This document shows positions 1-7,083 of a DNA stretch of 8,112 bases, piece after piece. A program made the translations under genes and the position numbers. The first letter of the stretch is position 1; each line of letters starts with the position of its first letter. Source of the DNA: Bacteriovoracaceae bacterium (GTDB lineage: Bacteria > Bdellovibrionota > Bacteriovoracia > Bacteriovoracales > Bacteriovoracaceae); the NCBI GenBank assembly GCA_947448095.1, contig CANFNN010000125.1, forward strand, positions 1 to 8,112, given 5' to 3'. Below the pieces are notes generated by a model that was not told the origin of the DNA, did not search any database, and saw only the letters and a program-made list of their open reading frames with translations.

Positions 1-1497
1 AGCGTGATTGAACCCTCCCTGACTCTCGGTCCAAGTGATGCCTTACCTTCTTTAGCGAATGGTATGAATCTTCAGGCAGGTAACGGTGAGAGAGTCTATG
101 GGATTGTACAATTAAGGGGCAATGGACGCATCAATTGGAAAATCATTGGTTCTCAGGTTCTGAAAGAAAATATCGAAGTCTCAGAGATTGTTCCTCAATA
201 TATTTCTCCCGATCTTAATCATGAAACCTATATGATTGCTGGAAAATATTTAAAAAAACTGACAAGTTCTCAGACCTACATGGCTGCCGGGACAAAGACG
301 TTTTTGCTTTTTTCAATTGATGTTAAAATGATTATGGAACCTGGAATTAAAAATGCAGATTTAATTTTTACTTCAGATAAAGACGAGACAAAAATTCCTA
401 TGCGGCTTAATGTCGTTCCTTACGATTTACCTCAGATTGATTTTCCAGTTGGCTTTTTTGGTCCAGATCCCATCCCATTTACTTATTTTAAAGATCTTGG
501 GCTTGAAAAAAATCGTAAAGAATATCGTAATGAAGCTCTCAAGCTATTAGGCAATGCCGGATTTACAACTTTTACTGGGCTGCCAGCTGTTAAGTTAATT
601 ACTGATGACGACATTTGGTCGCTTGATACGCGAGATGCTGATGAGATGATGACGGCCGCCAATAGGGCTGGAATGTCTAAAGTGTATTTTTCTTACGGTG
701 GAAAATTTCCCCAAGAGTTTTTGGATGGATCTTTAATTCCCAGCGGAGTCTCAGAACAAGTCTTCTTTAAAAAAGTCTCACCACTTTTAAAAAAATATCT
801 CGATAGGAAAGGAATGCCACTTGTCGTACATACATTTAGTGATGAGGCCGGTGGCTATAGCAACAAAATTGCTGAGGATGTCGCCCATGCCAAGAAGATA
901 AAGTCCGTATTGCCTTTTTTGAAGCTAGGTGGCTTTTCTTCACTCTCAGATAAAGCCACTACGGAGCTTCGCTCATTTTTTGATTACGGCTTTTTTTCGA
1001 ACTTTTCTCGGCAACAGTTAAGAGCAATTGGCCACAAAAAGAAATGGGGAAGTTATAATGCCTCTCCAGGAAATTTGGATGACCCACGTTTTACTTTTGG
1101 TCCTGGGCTTTTTTATTCAAGGCTCCAGGGGCTTTCGCACTATCTGGAATGGCACTCTAGCTCTGTGAGCAATTTTCCTTACTATGATTTGGATGGACGA
1201 GAAAGTGATGTCACAATGTTTCAGCCTACTTCTGATGGAAGATTGCTGCCGACATTAAGATTTATTCTTGCGAACGAGGGACTGAATAGCTTTCGTAAAT
1301 TAAAAGTCTTGGACGAAGCCATTAGAAGCCGTAAGGGATCTTCTGAGGCGCGTGCGGCAGCGAACAAATGGCTGGAGTCTATTCGTTCTGGATCATTCTC
1401 TTCTCAGAATAATATTCTTAGACCTAGCGAGAACTTCAATTTTCGATTGTTCTGCACCGAACTTGATAATCATTTGTCCCGTCTGTTTACCTTATAG
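1..1497 (+). CDS. GH123/DUF4091-type glycoside-hydrolase-like protein, 5'-truncated by window edge
   Basis: The frame is open from base 1. A GTG at 4 could be read as a start, but there is no ribosome site or signal peptide after it and the protein begins inside a beta-rich domain, so the real start lies upstream. Counting from that GTG: residues about 20-143 form a beta-sandwich that ends in the sequence RLNVVPYDLP, which resembles the 'l.V..f.LP' end of the N-terminal domain in GH123/DUF4091 proteins. A TIM-barrel-like region follows (about 145-390), with an acidic pair D280-E281 in HTFSDEAGG, where GH123 enzymes carry their catalytic Asp-Glu (usually DEP). The C-terminal stretch 393-440 (DLDGRESD, then PTLRF...NEGLNSFRKLKVLDEA) resembles DUF4091. 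The likely role is hydrolysis of a glycan, perhaps an N-acetylhexosaminide, outside the cytoplasm; the substrate is unknown. The next gene starts 83 bp downstream on the same strand. The fold call is fairly sure; enzymatic activity is an inference. Confidence 0.65.
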   Translation, partial: SVIEPSLTLGPSDALPSLANGMNLQAGNGERVYGIVQLRGNGRINWKIIGSQVLKENIEVSEIVPQYISPDLNHETYMIAGKYLKKLTSSQTYMAAGTKTFLLFSIDVKMIMEPGIKNADLIFTSDKDETKIPMRLNVVPYDLPQIDFPVGFFGPDPIPFTYFKDLGLEKNRKEYRNEALKLLGNAGFTTFTGLPAVKLITDDDIWSLDTRDADEMMTAANRAGMSKVYFSYGGKFPQEFLDGSLIPSGVSEQVFFKKVSPLLKKYLDRKGMPLVVHTFSDEAGGYSNKIAEDVAHAKKIKSVLPFLKLGGFSSLSDKATTELRSFFDYGFFSNFSRQQLRAIGHKKKWGSYNASPGNLDDPRFTFGPGLFYSRLQGLSHYLEWHSSSVSNFPYYDLDGRESDVTMFQPTSDGRLLPTLRFILANEGLNSFRKLKVLDEAIRSRKGSSEARAAANKWLESIRSGSFSSQNNILRPSENFNFRLFCTELDNHLSRLFTL

Positions 1498-1580
1498 TTT
1501 TTACAAAACAATTGAATTCATTTGCTTCACATTTAGATAGGGATTACTTCTAAGTATCTATTTACTTTGGATAAACAACC

Positions 1581-2639
1581 ATGCTGGTATTAGCACTTTT
1601 GCTCGGAATTTCTGCCTCCGCTTTTTCAGCTAGCTGGAGCTCGCTGAATAACCCATTTAAAATGGGCACAGACTTTAAAAGTGAACTTGTACATCTTCCA
1701 AACACGGGTTCTTTGGCCGATCAACGATTAGGGTGGCCGGGTAATCATTGGGCTAGCTACATTGGTGGAGTCGCCCATCGCTGGAGTGCTGGGAACCCCC
1801 AAAATTTTTCTTATAAACTCTTAAGTCTCTCAGAGCTCCAAAAGCTTGAGCCCCATGAATTAAATGAACTTTCCCCGGCTGAAAAATTTGATATTTATAA
1901 TGGTAACTACAATTATCCCACGGTGAAGAATGTTTTTAGTCGTATTTCGCCTCTGGAAAGTGAATGGCATGGGATATGCCATGGGTATGCACCAGCAGCT
2001 CTCAACCATCCTGAACCTGCATCTGTCACATTAGTCAATCCCGATGGACTTTCGGTTCATTTTTATTCAAGCGATGTTTCAGGATTAATGTCTTTTTATT
2101 ACGCCAACGTTGCTCAAACAACTGTCACCTTAATTGGTAGCAGGTGTCGTTATTATGCTGGATCAAAAATTCCGAAGAGATCACAGGAATCATGCAATGA
2201 CATGAATGCTGGAGCCTTTCATGTCATCCTCGCCAACAAGCTAGGTCTAGGTGGAGTTGGATTCATTGCTGATATTGATCGATATTTTGAAGTCTGGAAC
2301 CATGTTGCTGTTAACTACCAGTCTACAATTTTAAAAGAGACGGTGCCTGACGAGAGTTCTGCTCCTGGAACGGTCAAAAGAGTTCAAATCGCAAGTATCG
2401 TGACCTATGCAGCAGCCATTGCACCTAAGTTTGATCCCGTTCTAAACACTGAGGCTGCTGAGTATGCACAGAACACTTATGAATATTATGTAGATCTTAA
2501 TAATTTGGGTCAAATCATCGGAGGGGACTGGATCTCTGAAGCTCGCCCAGATTTTGTTTGGACACAGAGAAAAGCTCTCTTTAACAAGGAGTGGGATTCT
2601 TTAAACCGGGTCTATTCTCCTGCCATATTAAGGCCTTAA
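1581..2639 (+). CDS. Exported transglutaminase-elicitor (GP42/M81-like) family protein
   Basis: This 352-aa protein matches what I recall of the transglutaminase elicitor family, Ca-dependent protein-crosslinking enzymes first known as the Phytophthora cell-wall elicitor GP42. Seen directly: WHGICHGYAPAAL (129-141) with the candidate nucleophile C133; SRC (187-189); then SCNDMNAGAFHVILANKLG (204-222) with candidate catalytic H214; ADID...EVWN (230-240); and GGDWISEARPDFVW (314-327) near the C-terminus. These blocks occur in the family order. C189 and C205 could form a disulphide. An N-terminal hydrophobic stretch (3-18, ending SASAFSA) looks like a Sec signal peptide, although it lacks the usual basic residues. 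ATG 1581 is the first start after an in-frame TAA at 1572, and its ribosome site is poor (GGATAA). The likely role is transamidation or crosslinking of proteins, or cysteine-protease-like chemistry, in the periplasm or outside the cell. It may be co-transcribed with the preceding hydrolase-like gene. Confidence 0.8.
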   Translation: MLVLALLLGISASAFSASWSSLNNPFKMGTDFKSELVHLPNTGSLADQRLGWPGNHWASYIGGVAHRWSAGNPQNFSYKLLSLSELQKLEPHELNELSPAEKFDIYNGNYNYPTVKNVFSRISPLESEWHGICHGYAPAALNHPEPASVTLVNPDGLSVHFYSSDVSGLMSFYYANVAQTTVTLIGSRCRYYAGSKIPKRSQESCNDMNAGAFHVILANKLGLGGVGFIADIDRYFEVWNHVAVNYQSTILKETVPDESSAPGTVKRVQIASIVTYAAAIAPKFDPVLNTEAAEYAQNTYEYYVDLNNLGQIIGGDWISEARPDFVWTQRKALFNKEWDSLNRVYSPAILRP

Positions 2640-2682
2640 GCCGATACTCACTTTACTGGCCCAATATCGATCCAATGCAATC

Positions 2683-2705
2683 CATTCAAATTTAAATTTC
2701 AAATG
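2683..2705. other. AT-rich palindrome in the 195-bp intergenic region
   Basis: A perfect 12-bp palindrome AAATTTAAATTT (2688-2699) is flanked by CATTC and CAAATG, which extend the symmetry imperfectly. It lies about 85 bp upstream of the predicted -10 element of the TolC-like cluster. It has no GC stem and so is not a convincing terminator. It could be a protein-binding or UP-like AT-rich element, or chance in an AT-rich spacer. Confidence 0.2.
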
Positions 2706-2785
2706 AAAATGTCTTTTTTATGACACCTGTAAAAATAACCTAAAGACGAAATTCAGTCCGATTTCAATGGTAAGGTTGCCCCACT

Positions 2786-2794
2786 TGTTATACT
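2786..2794 (+). promoter_or_regulatory. Extended -10 promoter for the three-gene cluster
   Basis: TGTTATACT gives a TG-N motif followed directly by TATACT (2789-2794), a five-of-six match to the sigma-70 -10 consensus. No good -35 hexamer lies 16-18 bp upstream, which is tolerated by extended -10 promoters. Transcription would begin near 2801 and give a leader of about 35 nt before the ATG at 2835. It is the best promoter candidate in the 2640-2834 gap, which otherwise holds no gene or clear terminator. Confidence 0.5.
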
Positions 2795-2834
2795 TCTGCC
2801 CCCGATTAAAAAACCTATTTAGGGAGTCTGAAAG

Positions 2835-4268
2835 ATGAATCGTAAATTATTAAAGCCGTTGTTTATTCTGGGGACATTTATGGTAGCGGTACCATCATTC
2901 GCGATGGTCGAGCTAAGCCTCCAGGACTTAAGAAATGAAGTTTTGAATGAGAACATTGACATTAAAATACAATATGAAAAATACTACCAGGCCCAAAAAG
3001 GTGTTTCAGTCGCTTTAGGTCAGTTCTTACCAGCTGCAAACATCAACTTAATCAACGTGAATGCAACGTTAACTATTTTGCAATCTGTTGTTCCAACTCC
3101 TTCTGACTGGTTTTCATATCAGGCCAGCAAAGAATTAAGAATGGCAGAAAAGTTCACAACAGAAACTATCAAATTAAATATTCTTGAAGGTCTGACTGTT
3201 AATTTTCTGAATCTTAAGCATCATGAATCTTTAATGGCATCTCTTAAAACTCAAGAGTCACTCCTTAACCAGGCCTACGAAGAAGTGGTAAAAAAAGAAG
3301 AACTTGGTGTTGCAACTATTAATGATGTGTTTTTTGCTCGTAGAGGTCTTCTTCAGCATAAACAAGATATTTTCATGCTCGATTCTTTGATCATTGCTGA
3401 AAAGCAAGCATTGTTAATTGCTTTAAACATGTCTCCTAAAGAGGAACTTTCACTTGGCAAGCTTCCTGTTGAGAATTTGTCTGTGATCCCACATAGTGTT
3501 GAAGAAGGTGCTAATCTCGCAATCAATAACTCGACAGAGCTTTTGAGTAACTCATATCAAGCCGATGCTGCTCGATACATGGTTTCTTCAAAGAAATGGT
3601 CTTTCGTTAGTTTTACTGGGATTGGCTTTGATTATGGAGCAGTTCTTTCAATTGAAAAATCTAATGCTCGAATCATTGACCTACAAGCTGAGCAGATTGC
3701 ACTAAAAATTAAAAACCAAGTTTATACAGCGTACGAAGCCCTAGATATTTTAGATCAACGTATTGACCTTCAAACTCAGGTTGTAGCTGCTGTTAAAAAA
3801 ATGGATGAAAGAACATCTGAGCTTTTCGCAAGCAATGCTGTTACTTTTGCCAAATACTATGAATCTAAAAATGAAGTAACTTCTGAAGAGCGCGGTCTTA
3901 TTAAGCTCCAAATGGAAAGAAGCATCAAAATTGCTGAATTAAAGCGTCTCTTAGGGCTTGATTCAACATTAAGTGCTGTGAATGTCGAAGAGTACCAAGC
4001 TATTCAAATAGTAAAATCTGAAGAAACAACTAGAAGAGGCTCTAAAAAGTTTTGGATCTCCCTTGATGGAGATAAAAAACTCTTAGGTGATATCTTTGCT
4101 GTTACTTATTCGGTTGAAAATCTGATTACAGAAACAAGAATGCTTGCAATTGACACCAATATGACTCTTTATTTTAAAGCGGTTGAGAACGGTGAATACA
4201 AAGTCACTGCGAAAATCCAGTTAGTTTCTGGAGACATCATCGTTAAAGAGATCGTGGTTATAAAATAA
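2835..4268 (+). CDS. TolC-like exported coiled-coil protein with reduced beta segments and C-terminal beta domain (paralogue 1)
   Basis: The protein is 477 aa with a clear Sec signal peptide (1-23, MNRK then hydrophobic, ending PSFA). AGGGAG at 2821 sits 8 nt before the ATG. Residues 27-385 show the two-fold helical plan of the TolC/OEP family: a first helix ending in QFLP (63-66), long helices 97-200 with the family-like ELGVATINDVFFARR turn (156-170), and a second repeat of helices 222-374 ending in LKRLLGLDS. The segments that would form the transmembrane barrel are very short: about 20 uncharged residues at 67-87, and about 15 around SFTGIGFDYGAVLSI (259-273). A C-terminal extension (about 402-477) is beta-rich and may be Ig-like. 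It is a diverged tandem paralogue of the next gene, sharing for example YE...QA.K near the start, W(S)..SF.GIGF in the second repeat and SG.II.K at the end. The likely location is periplasm or outer membrane. The family call is reasonable, but channel function is doubtful. Confidence 0.65.
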   Translation: MNRKLLKPLFILGTFMVAVPSFAMVELSLQDLRNEVLNENIDIKIQYEKYYQAQKGVSVALGQFLPAANINLINVNATLTILQSVVPTPSDWFSYQASKELRMAEKFTTETIKLNILEGLTVNFLNLKHHESLMASLKTQESLLNQAYEEVVKKEELGVATINDVFFARRGLLQHKQDIFMLDSLIIAEKQALLIALNMSPKEELSLGKLPVENLSVIPHSVEEGANLAINNSTELLSNSYQADAARYMVSSKKWSFVSFTGIGFDYGAVLSIEKSNARIIDLQAEQIALKIKNQVYTAYEALDILDQRIDLQTQVVAAVKKMDERTSELFASNAVTFAKYYESKNEVTSEERGLIKLQMERSIKIAELKRLLGLDSTLSAVNVEEYQAIQIVKSEETTRRGSKKFWISLDGDKKLLGDIFAVTYSVENLITETRMLAIDTNMTLYFKAVENGEYKVTAKIQLVSGDIIVKEIVVIK

Positions 4269-4297
4269 ATATTGGGCGATCCTTTACAAATTAGTTT

Positions 4298-4301
4298 GGA
4301 G
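4298..4301 (+). promoter_or_regulatory. Shine-Dalgarno site fixing the start of the second TolC-like gene
   Basis: GGAG lies 6 nt before the ATG at 4308. The frame can be extended upstream to a TTG at 4272, but that would put 12 extra residues before an otherwise standard signal peptide, and no ribosome site precedes it. The ATG at 4308 is therefore preferred. Confidence 0.75.
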
Positions 4302-4307
4302 ATTCGG

Positions 4308-5774
4308 ATGTATAAAAATATATTAATGGTTGCAGTCGCCCTGATTCTGCCTCTTCAAGGCAGAGCGAATGACTTGCACTTGACTCTTCCTGAAAAAACT
4401 CACGAAGTGTTGGCACCTAAGGCCAATGCTATGAATTTAAAGCAAGTTAACGATATGGTCGTAAATGACCAGGTTGACCTTCAGATCTCATACGAAAGAT
4501 TGCTTCAGGCACACAAAAAAATCGGCGAAGCACGCGCTCAGTACTTTCCTTATGGTCTAGGTACCGTGGCAGCGATGTATTTTTTGAATGTTTGGAATCC
4601 ATTAATCTTGGTTGAGCTTGTTACAAGTCTTCCTTCAAAGATTTACAACGTTCAGTCAGAAAAAAACATGAGCAGAGCTCAGCAGTTTAGTAATAATGCG
4701 CTTAAAGAGAACATTAAAAATCAAGTTGCTCATTTGTATTATAACGTTCTGCAAGAAGAGAGTGCCCTCAAGCTTGGTCGCATGGAACTTGTGCTTTTAG
4801 AAACGCTTTACAAGGTAACTGAGGAGCGCGTTCTTCTTGGTCTTAGTACTGAGCAGGAGCTGAGAACGCTTGAAGTTCGTCTTCTCGATCTTCGCGACAT
4901 TTGCCTTAAATTTGCAGGATACCTAAGTGCAGAAAAAGCAGCATTCAATATTCTTATTTCGCAAAATCCTACAGACGGTAAGTTTACAGAACTGCAAACT
5001 GAAGGGTTGTTTTTAAATCCTTCCGACTTTGGCCTTACCTCTGAAATTATTAAATTAAACGCTCTTGATCGGGCGCCTGAAATTACTGCAACTGAATACA
5101 TGATCACTGCAGCATCAAGAGCGAAGAGTTCAACTGAGTGGTCGATTCTTTCTTTTAGTGGGATTGGTTTTGGTTACTGGGGACGAGTTCAAATTGCCGG
5201 TTCAAAAGTTGATCAAGCATTGCTTAACCATGAACAAGTCATAACAACTTTAGGTAATCAGTCTTATGTTATTAACAATTCTTTTCACCGCACACTTGAC
5301 CATTTTGTAAGTGAAGAAGCTGTTTTTAACGATACTGCAATGTTTTTTGATGCTGAACTAGCACGATTTACAGCAAAAGATATTCCTCTTGACCGCTTAG
5401 TAGAGACTGGAATTCTTTATATTAAAGATTTTAGAGAGCTTGTTTCTGCTCATTATGATTCTTTGAAGCAGTTAAATGATCTTGAACGAATTGCTTTGGG
5501 AAATGTCAGAATTAGTTCTTTAGAAAACGATAAAGTTGAAGTTGTCTATTCAGGATTAAGTAATAACAAGTACTCGCTTTCTGTAATCTCTGACGAAGAA
5601 GCAAAAAGCGTTGAATACGTTTTTGATAATAACGGCTTTGCTCCAATGACGATTTACAACCACTCGACAGGGTTTGGTATTGTTCTTAAGCTTTCTCAAG
5701 CGAGCAATATCTCTGGACATGCAAATGTTACGATGAAGAGTGGGAAAATAATTACAAAACAATTTAAGTTTTAA
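4308..5774 (+). CDS. TolC-like exported coiled-coil protein with reduced beta segments and C-terminal beta domain (paralogue 2)
   Basis: With the start at ATG 4308 the protein is 488 aa and has a signal peptide at 1-20 (MYKN, hydrophobic core, ending QGRA). The layout follows the preceding gene: a first helix about 43-80 with YERLLQAHK and QYFP, a short uncharged segment 82-110 where TolC would place its first barrel hairpin, helices 111-220 with GLSTEQELRTLEVR (178-191), a second repeat with EWSILSFSGIGFGYWGRV (277-294) as a minimal hairpin, helices to about 398, and a beta-rich tail of about 90 residues ending SGKIITKQFKF. The 83-109 stretch is strikingly hydrophobic (only E103 charged) and could insert in a membrane. 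It starts 39 bp after paralogue 1, so it is very probably co-transcribed, perhaps forming a hetero-oligomer with it. The C-terminal coil lacks the LLG signature seen in paralogue 1, so this copy is the more diverged. Efflux function cannot be assumed: no pump gene is adjacent. Confidence 0.6.
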   Translation: MYKNILMVAVALILPLQGRANDLHLTLPEKTHEVLAPKANAMNLKQVNDMVVNDQVDLQISYERLLQAHKKIGEARAQYFPYGLGTVAAMYFLNVWNPLILVELVTSLPSKIYNVQSEKNMSRAQQFSNNALKENIKNQVAHLYYNVLQEESALKLGRMELVLLETLYKVTEERVLLGLSTEQELRTLEVRLLDLRDICLKFAGYLSAEKAAFNILISQNPTDGKFTELQTEGLFLNPSDFGLTSEIIKLNALDRAPEITATEYMITAASRAKSSTEWSILSFSGIGFGYWGRVQIAGSKVDQALLNHEQVITTLGNQSYVINNSFHRTLDHFVSEEAVFNDTAMFFDAELARFTAKDIPLDRLVETGILYIKDFRELVSAHYDSLKQLNDLERIALGNVRISSLENDKVEVVYSGLSNNKYSLSVISDEEAKSVEYVFDNNGFAPMTIYNHSTGFGIVLKLSQASNISGHANVTMKSGKIITKQFKF

Positions 5775-5787
5775 TAAGGAGTCCTCA

Positions 5788-7050
5788 ATGAAAAAAATTA
5801 TCCAGTTAACTCTGTTTCTTGGAATAATGAGCCCGGCTTTTGCTCAAACAACAACAGTAGACGATGGTATCGCTACTTGTGGAGTTCCTGTTTGTAGCAT
5901 GTCTGAACAAATGACTGCCCTTAAGGCAATGAATGGTGATCAGCGTGGTATGTTTGCAATTAATTTGAAAGCTAAATTTAAAGATGCTTCAGATCAAAAA
6001 GTTCTTGAGAATCTTTATAATCTTAGTCTTGAACTAGGTGAGCTTTCTGCTGAACGTAAAGATGAAGACTGGGTCGTAAGAGCTGCGACTGATCTTAAAA
6101 ATACTATCGTTTTTAATCTTGCGAAGTTCTCAGATGTTAACGGCGATAAGCTGGTCTCTTATTATAAGCAGTTTGGTAGTCAGACTTCACGTTACAACTT
6201 GATTGCTTACTGGCAGACACAATTAGTGAAAATTGAAGATGTTGCAACGTTAAATGAACTTGTTACTTTTTCTGAAGGTGCAAGAAATCATTCAATCAGC
6301 GTTAACGATGAAGAATGGGTTGCTCGTGCTGCTACTTCATTGATCACCGACATCACAATTAAATTGACTCAACTTGACCCTATTCATGAAGGTCTCTATA
6401 ACGTTTCTTTGAACGATGTAAGTCAATCAGTGGGAGTTCTTCCTTTTGATCGAATTGCCGTCTTAGATTCAAGTTCTTCAAAAAACCTTGTTGTTTCTTT
6501 CATCAACTCTAAACTTAAAGTTATTGTTTATTCTTTCAGCAATGCTGAGATCAGCGGAAACAAAGTTTCTGGTCTCTTCCTTTCAACTGGTGAAATGGCA
6601 AACCGATTTAGCTTTGAAATCAACAGACGCACTGGTGAAGTTAACGGGCTTATTGAATCTACAATGAATGATAAAATTGAATTTTCTGGCACACAGTTGT
6701 TTTCAACTCGTACGGTATTCGCTGGAAAAGCTCCTAAAGAAGTTTCTGCAAAAGATATTCTTGGAACACTTAACGGTGAACTAGCTGGAGTAAAAGGAAC
6801 TCTTACGATTAGAAGTTTTCGTGAGAACGTTTATTCTGCAGTTTTCACTTCTTCAAATGGTTCAATCGTTCTTAACTTTCAAGGAAAGTTCTTTCCTAAG
6901 AATGCTGTTTTAAGTCTTACTTCAAATGATAAGATTAAACTCACTTTGTCTCTTAGACAAAATGAAGACGGTGTTTCTGCTTGGACTGGAGCTTCATTCT
7001 CTACAATGACTGGTACTTACACAAAAGCTTTCTTCAATACTTTGAAATAG
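5788..7050 (+). CDS. Exported protein of unknown function with internal helical repeat and beta-rich C-terminal half
   Basis: I do not recognise this 420-aa protein. It has a clear Sec signal peptide (1-19, MKKIIQ..., ending SPAFA) and a strong ribosome site (AAGGAG at 5776, 6 nt before the ATG). The mature N-terminus carries a CX4C pair (C31, C36, CGVPVC) that could form a disulphide in the periplasm; there are no other cysteines. Residues 72-114 and 154-196 align without gaps at an 82-residue offset, sharing the core DE(D/E)WV.RAAT.L, which indicates a duplicated helical unit. From about 203 to the end the sequence alternates short polar and hydrophobic stretches and looks beta-rich. It may comprise two related beta units (about 203-305 and 325-415), each with a G..S-rich strand pattern. 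It starts only 13 bp after the second TolC-like gene, so it should share its transcript and probably its pathway. Codons are strongly T-ending and uniform, as in a well-expressed gene. A hairpin follows directly. Confidence 0.75.
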   Translation: MKKIIQLTLFLGIMSPAFAQTTTVDDGIATCGVPVCSMSEQMTALKAMNGDQRGMFAINLKAKFKDASDQKVLENLYNLSLELGELSAERKDEDWVVRAATDLKNTIVFNLAKFSDVNGDKLVSYYKQFGSQTSRYNLIAYWQTQLVKIEDVATLNELVTFSEGARNHSISVNDEEWVARAATSLITDITIKLTQLDPIHEGLYNVSLNDVSQSVGVLPFDRIAVLDSSSSKNLVVSFINSKLKVIVYSFSNAEISGNKVSGLFLSTGEMANRFSFEINRRTGEVNGLIESTMNDKIEFSGTQLFSTRTVFAGKAPKEVSAKDILGTLNGELAGVKGTLTIRSFRENVYSAVFTSSNGSIVLNFQGKFFPKNAVLSLTSNDKIKLTLSLRQNEDGVSAWTGASFSTMTGTYTKAFFNTLK

Positions 7051-7059
7051 ACATCTCTC

Positions 7060-7083
7060 ATGGCACGACTCCGGTCGTGCCAT
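7060..7083. terminator. Perfect hairpin between convergent genes, probable shared terminator
   Basis: ATGGCACGAC (7060-7069) pairs perfectly with GTCGTGCCAT (7074-7083) around a TCCG loop. On the plus strand this is C(UCCG)G, an unusually stable UNCG tetraloop. It starts 9 bp after the stop of the 420-aa gene and ends directly at the stop codon of the minus-strand gene, so it can serve both. The following T-run is weak (TTTAAATT on the plus strand, none on the minus), so it may act as a 3'-end stabiliser as much as an intrinsic terminator. Confidence 0.75.

Noticed and set aside
1512..1539. Possible promoter TTGAAT - 16 bp - TAGATA before the transglutaminase-like gene
   Set aside because: The -10 matches consensus at only three positions; in AT-rich spacer this is expected by chance. 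Read-through from the upstream gene is as likely.
1352..1540. Plus-strand 62-aa frame overlapping the end of the hydrolase-like gene
   Set aside because: It lies mostly inside a well-supported gene in another frame, with no ribosome site and no recognisable protein features.
1543..1556. Small inverted repeat TACTT-CT-AAGTA as a terminator of the hydrolase-like gene
   Set aside because: The stem is five AT-rich pairs with a 2-nt loop and has no T-tract; it would not terminate transcription.
4808..5107. Minus-strand 99-aa frame inside the second TolC-like gene
   Set aside because: It is antisense to a strong coding region and its low-complexity Arg/Ser-rich translation is typical of a shadow frame.
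5556..5762. Minus-strand 68-aa frame inside the second TolC-like gene
   Set aside because: It is antisense to the conserved beta-rich tail of the real gene and has no start signals.
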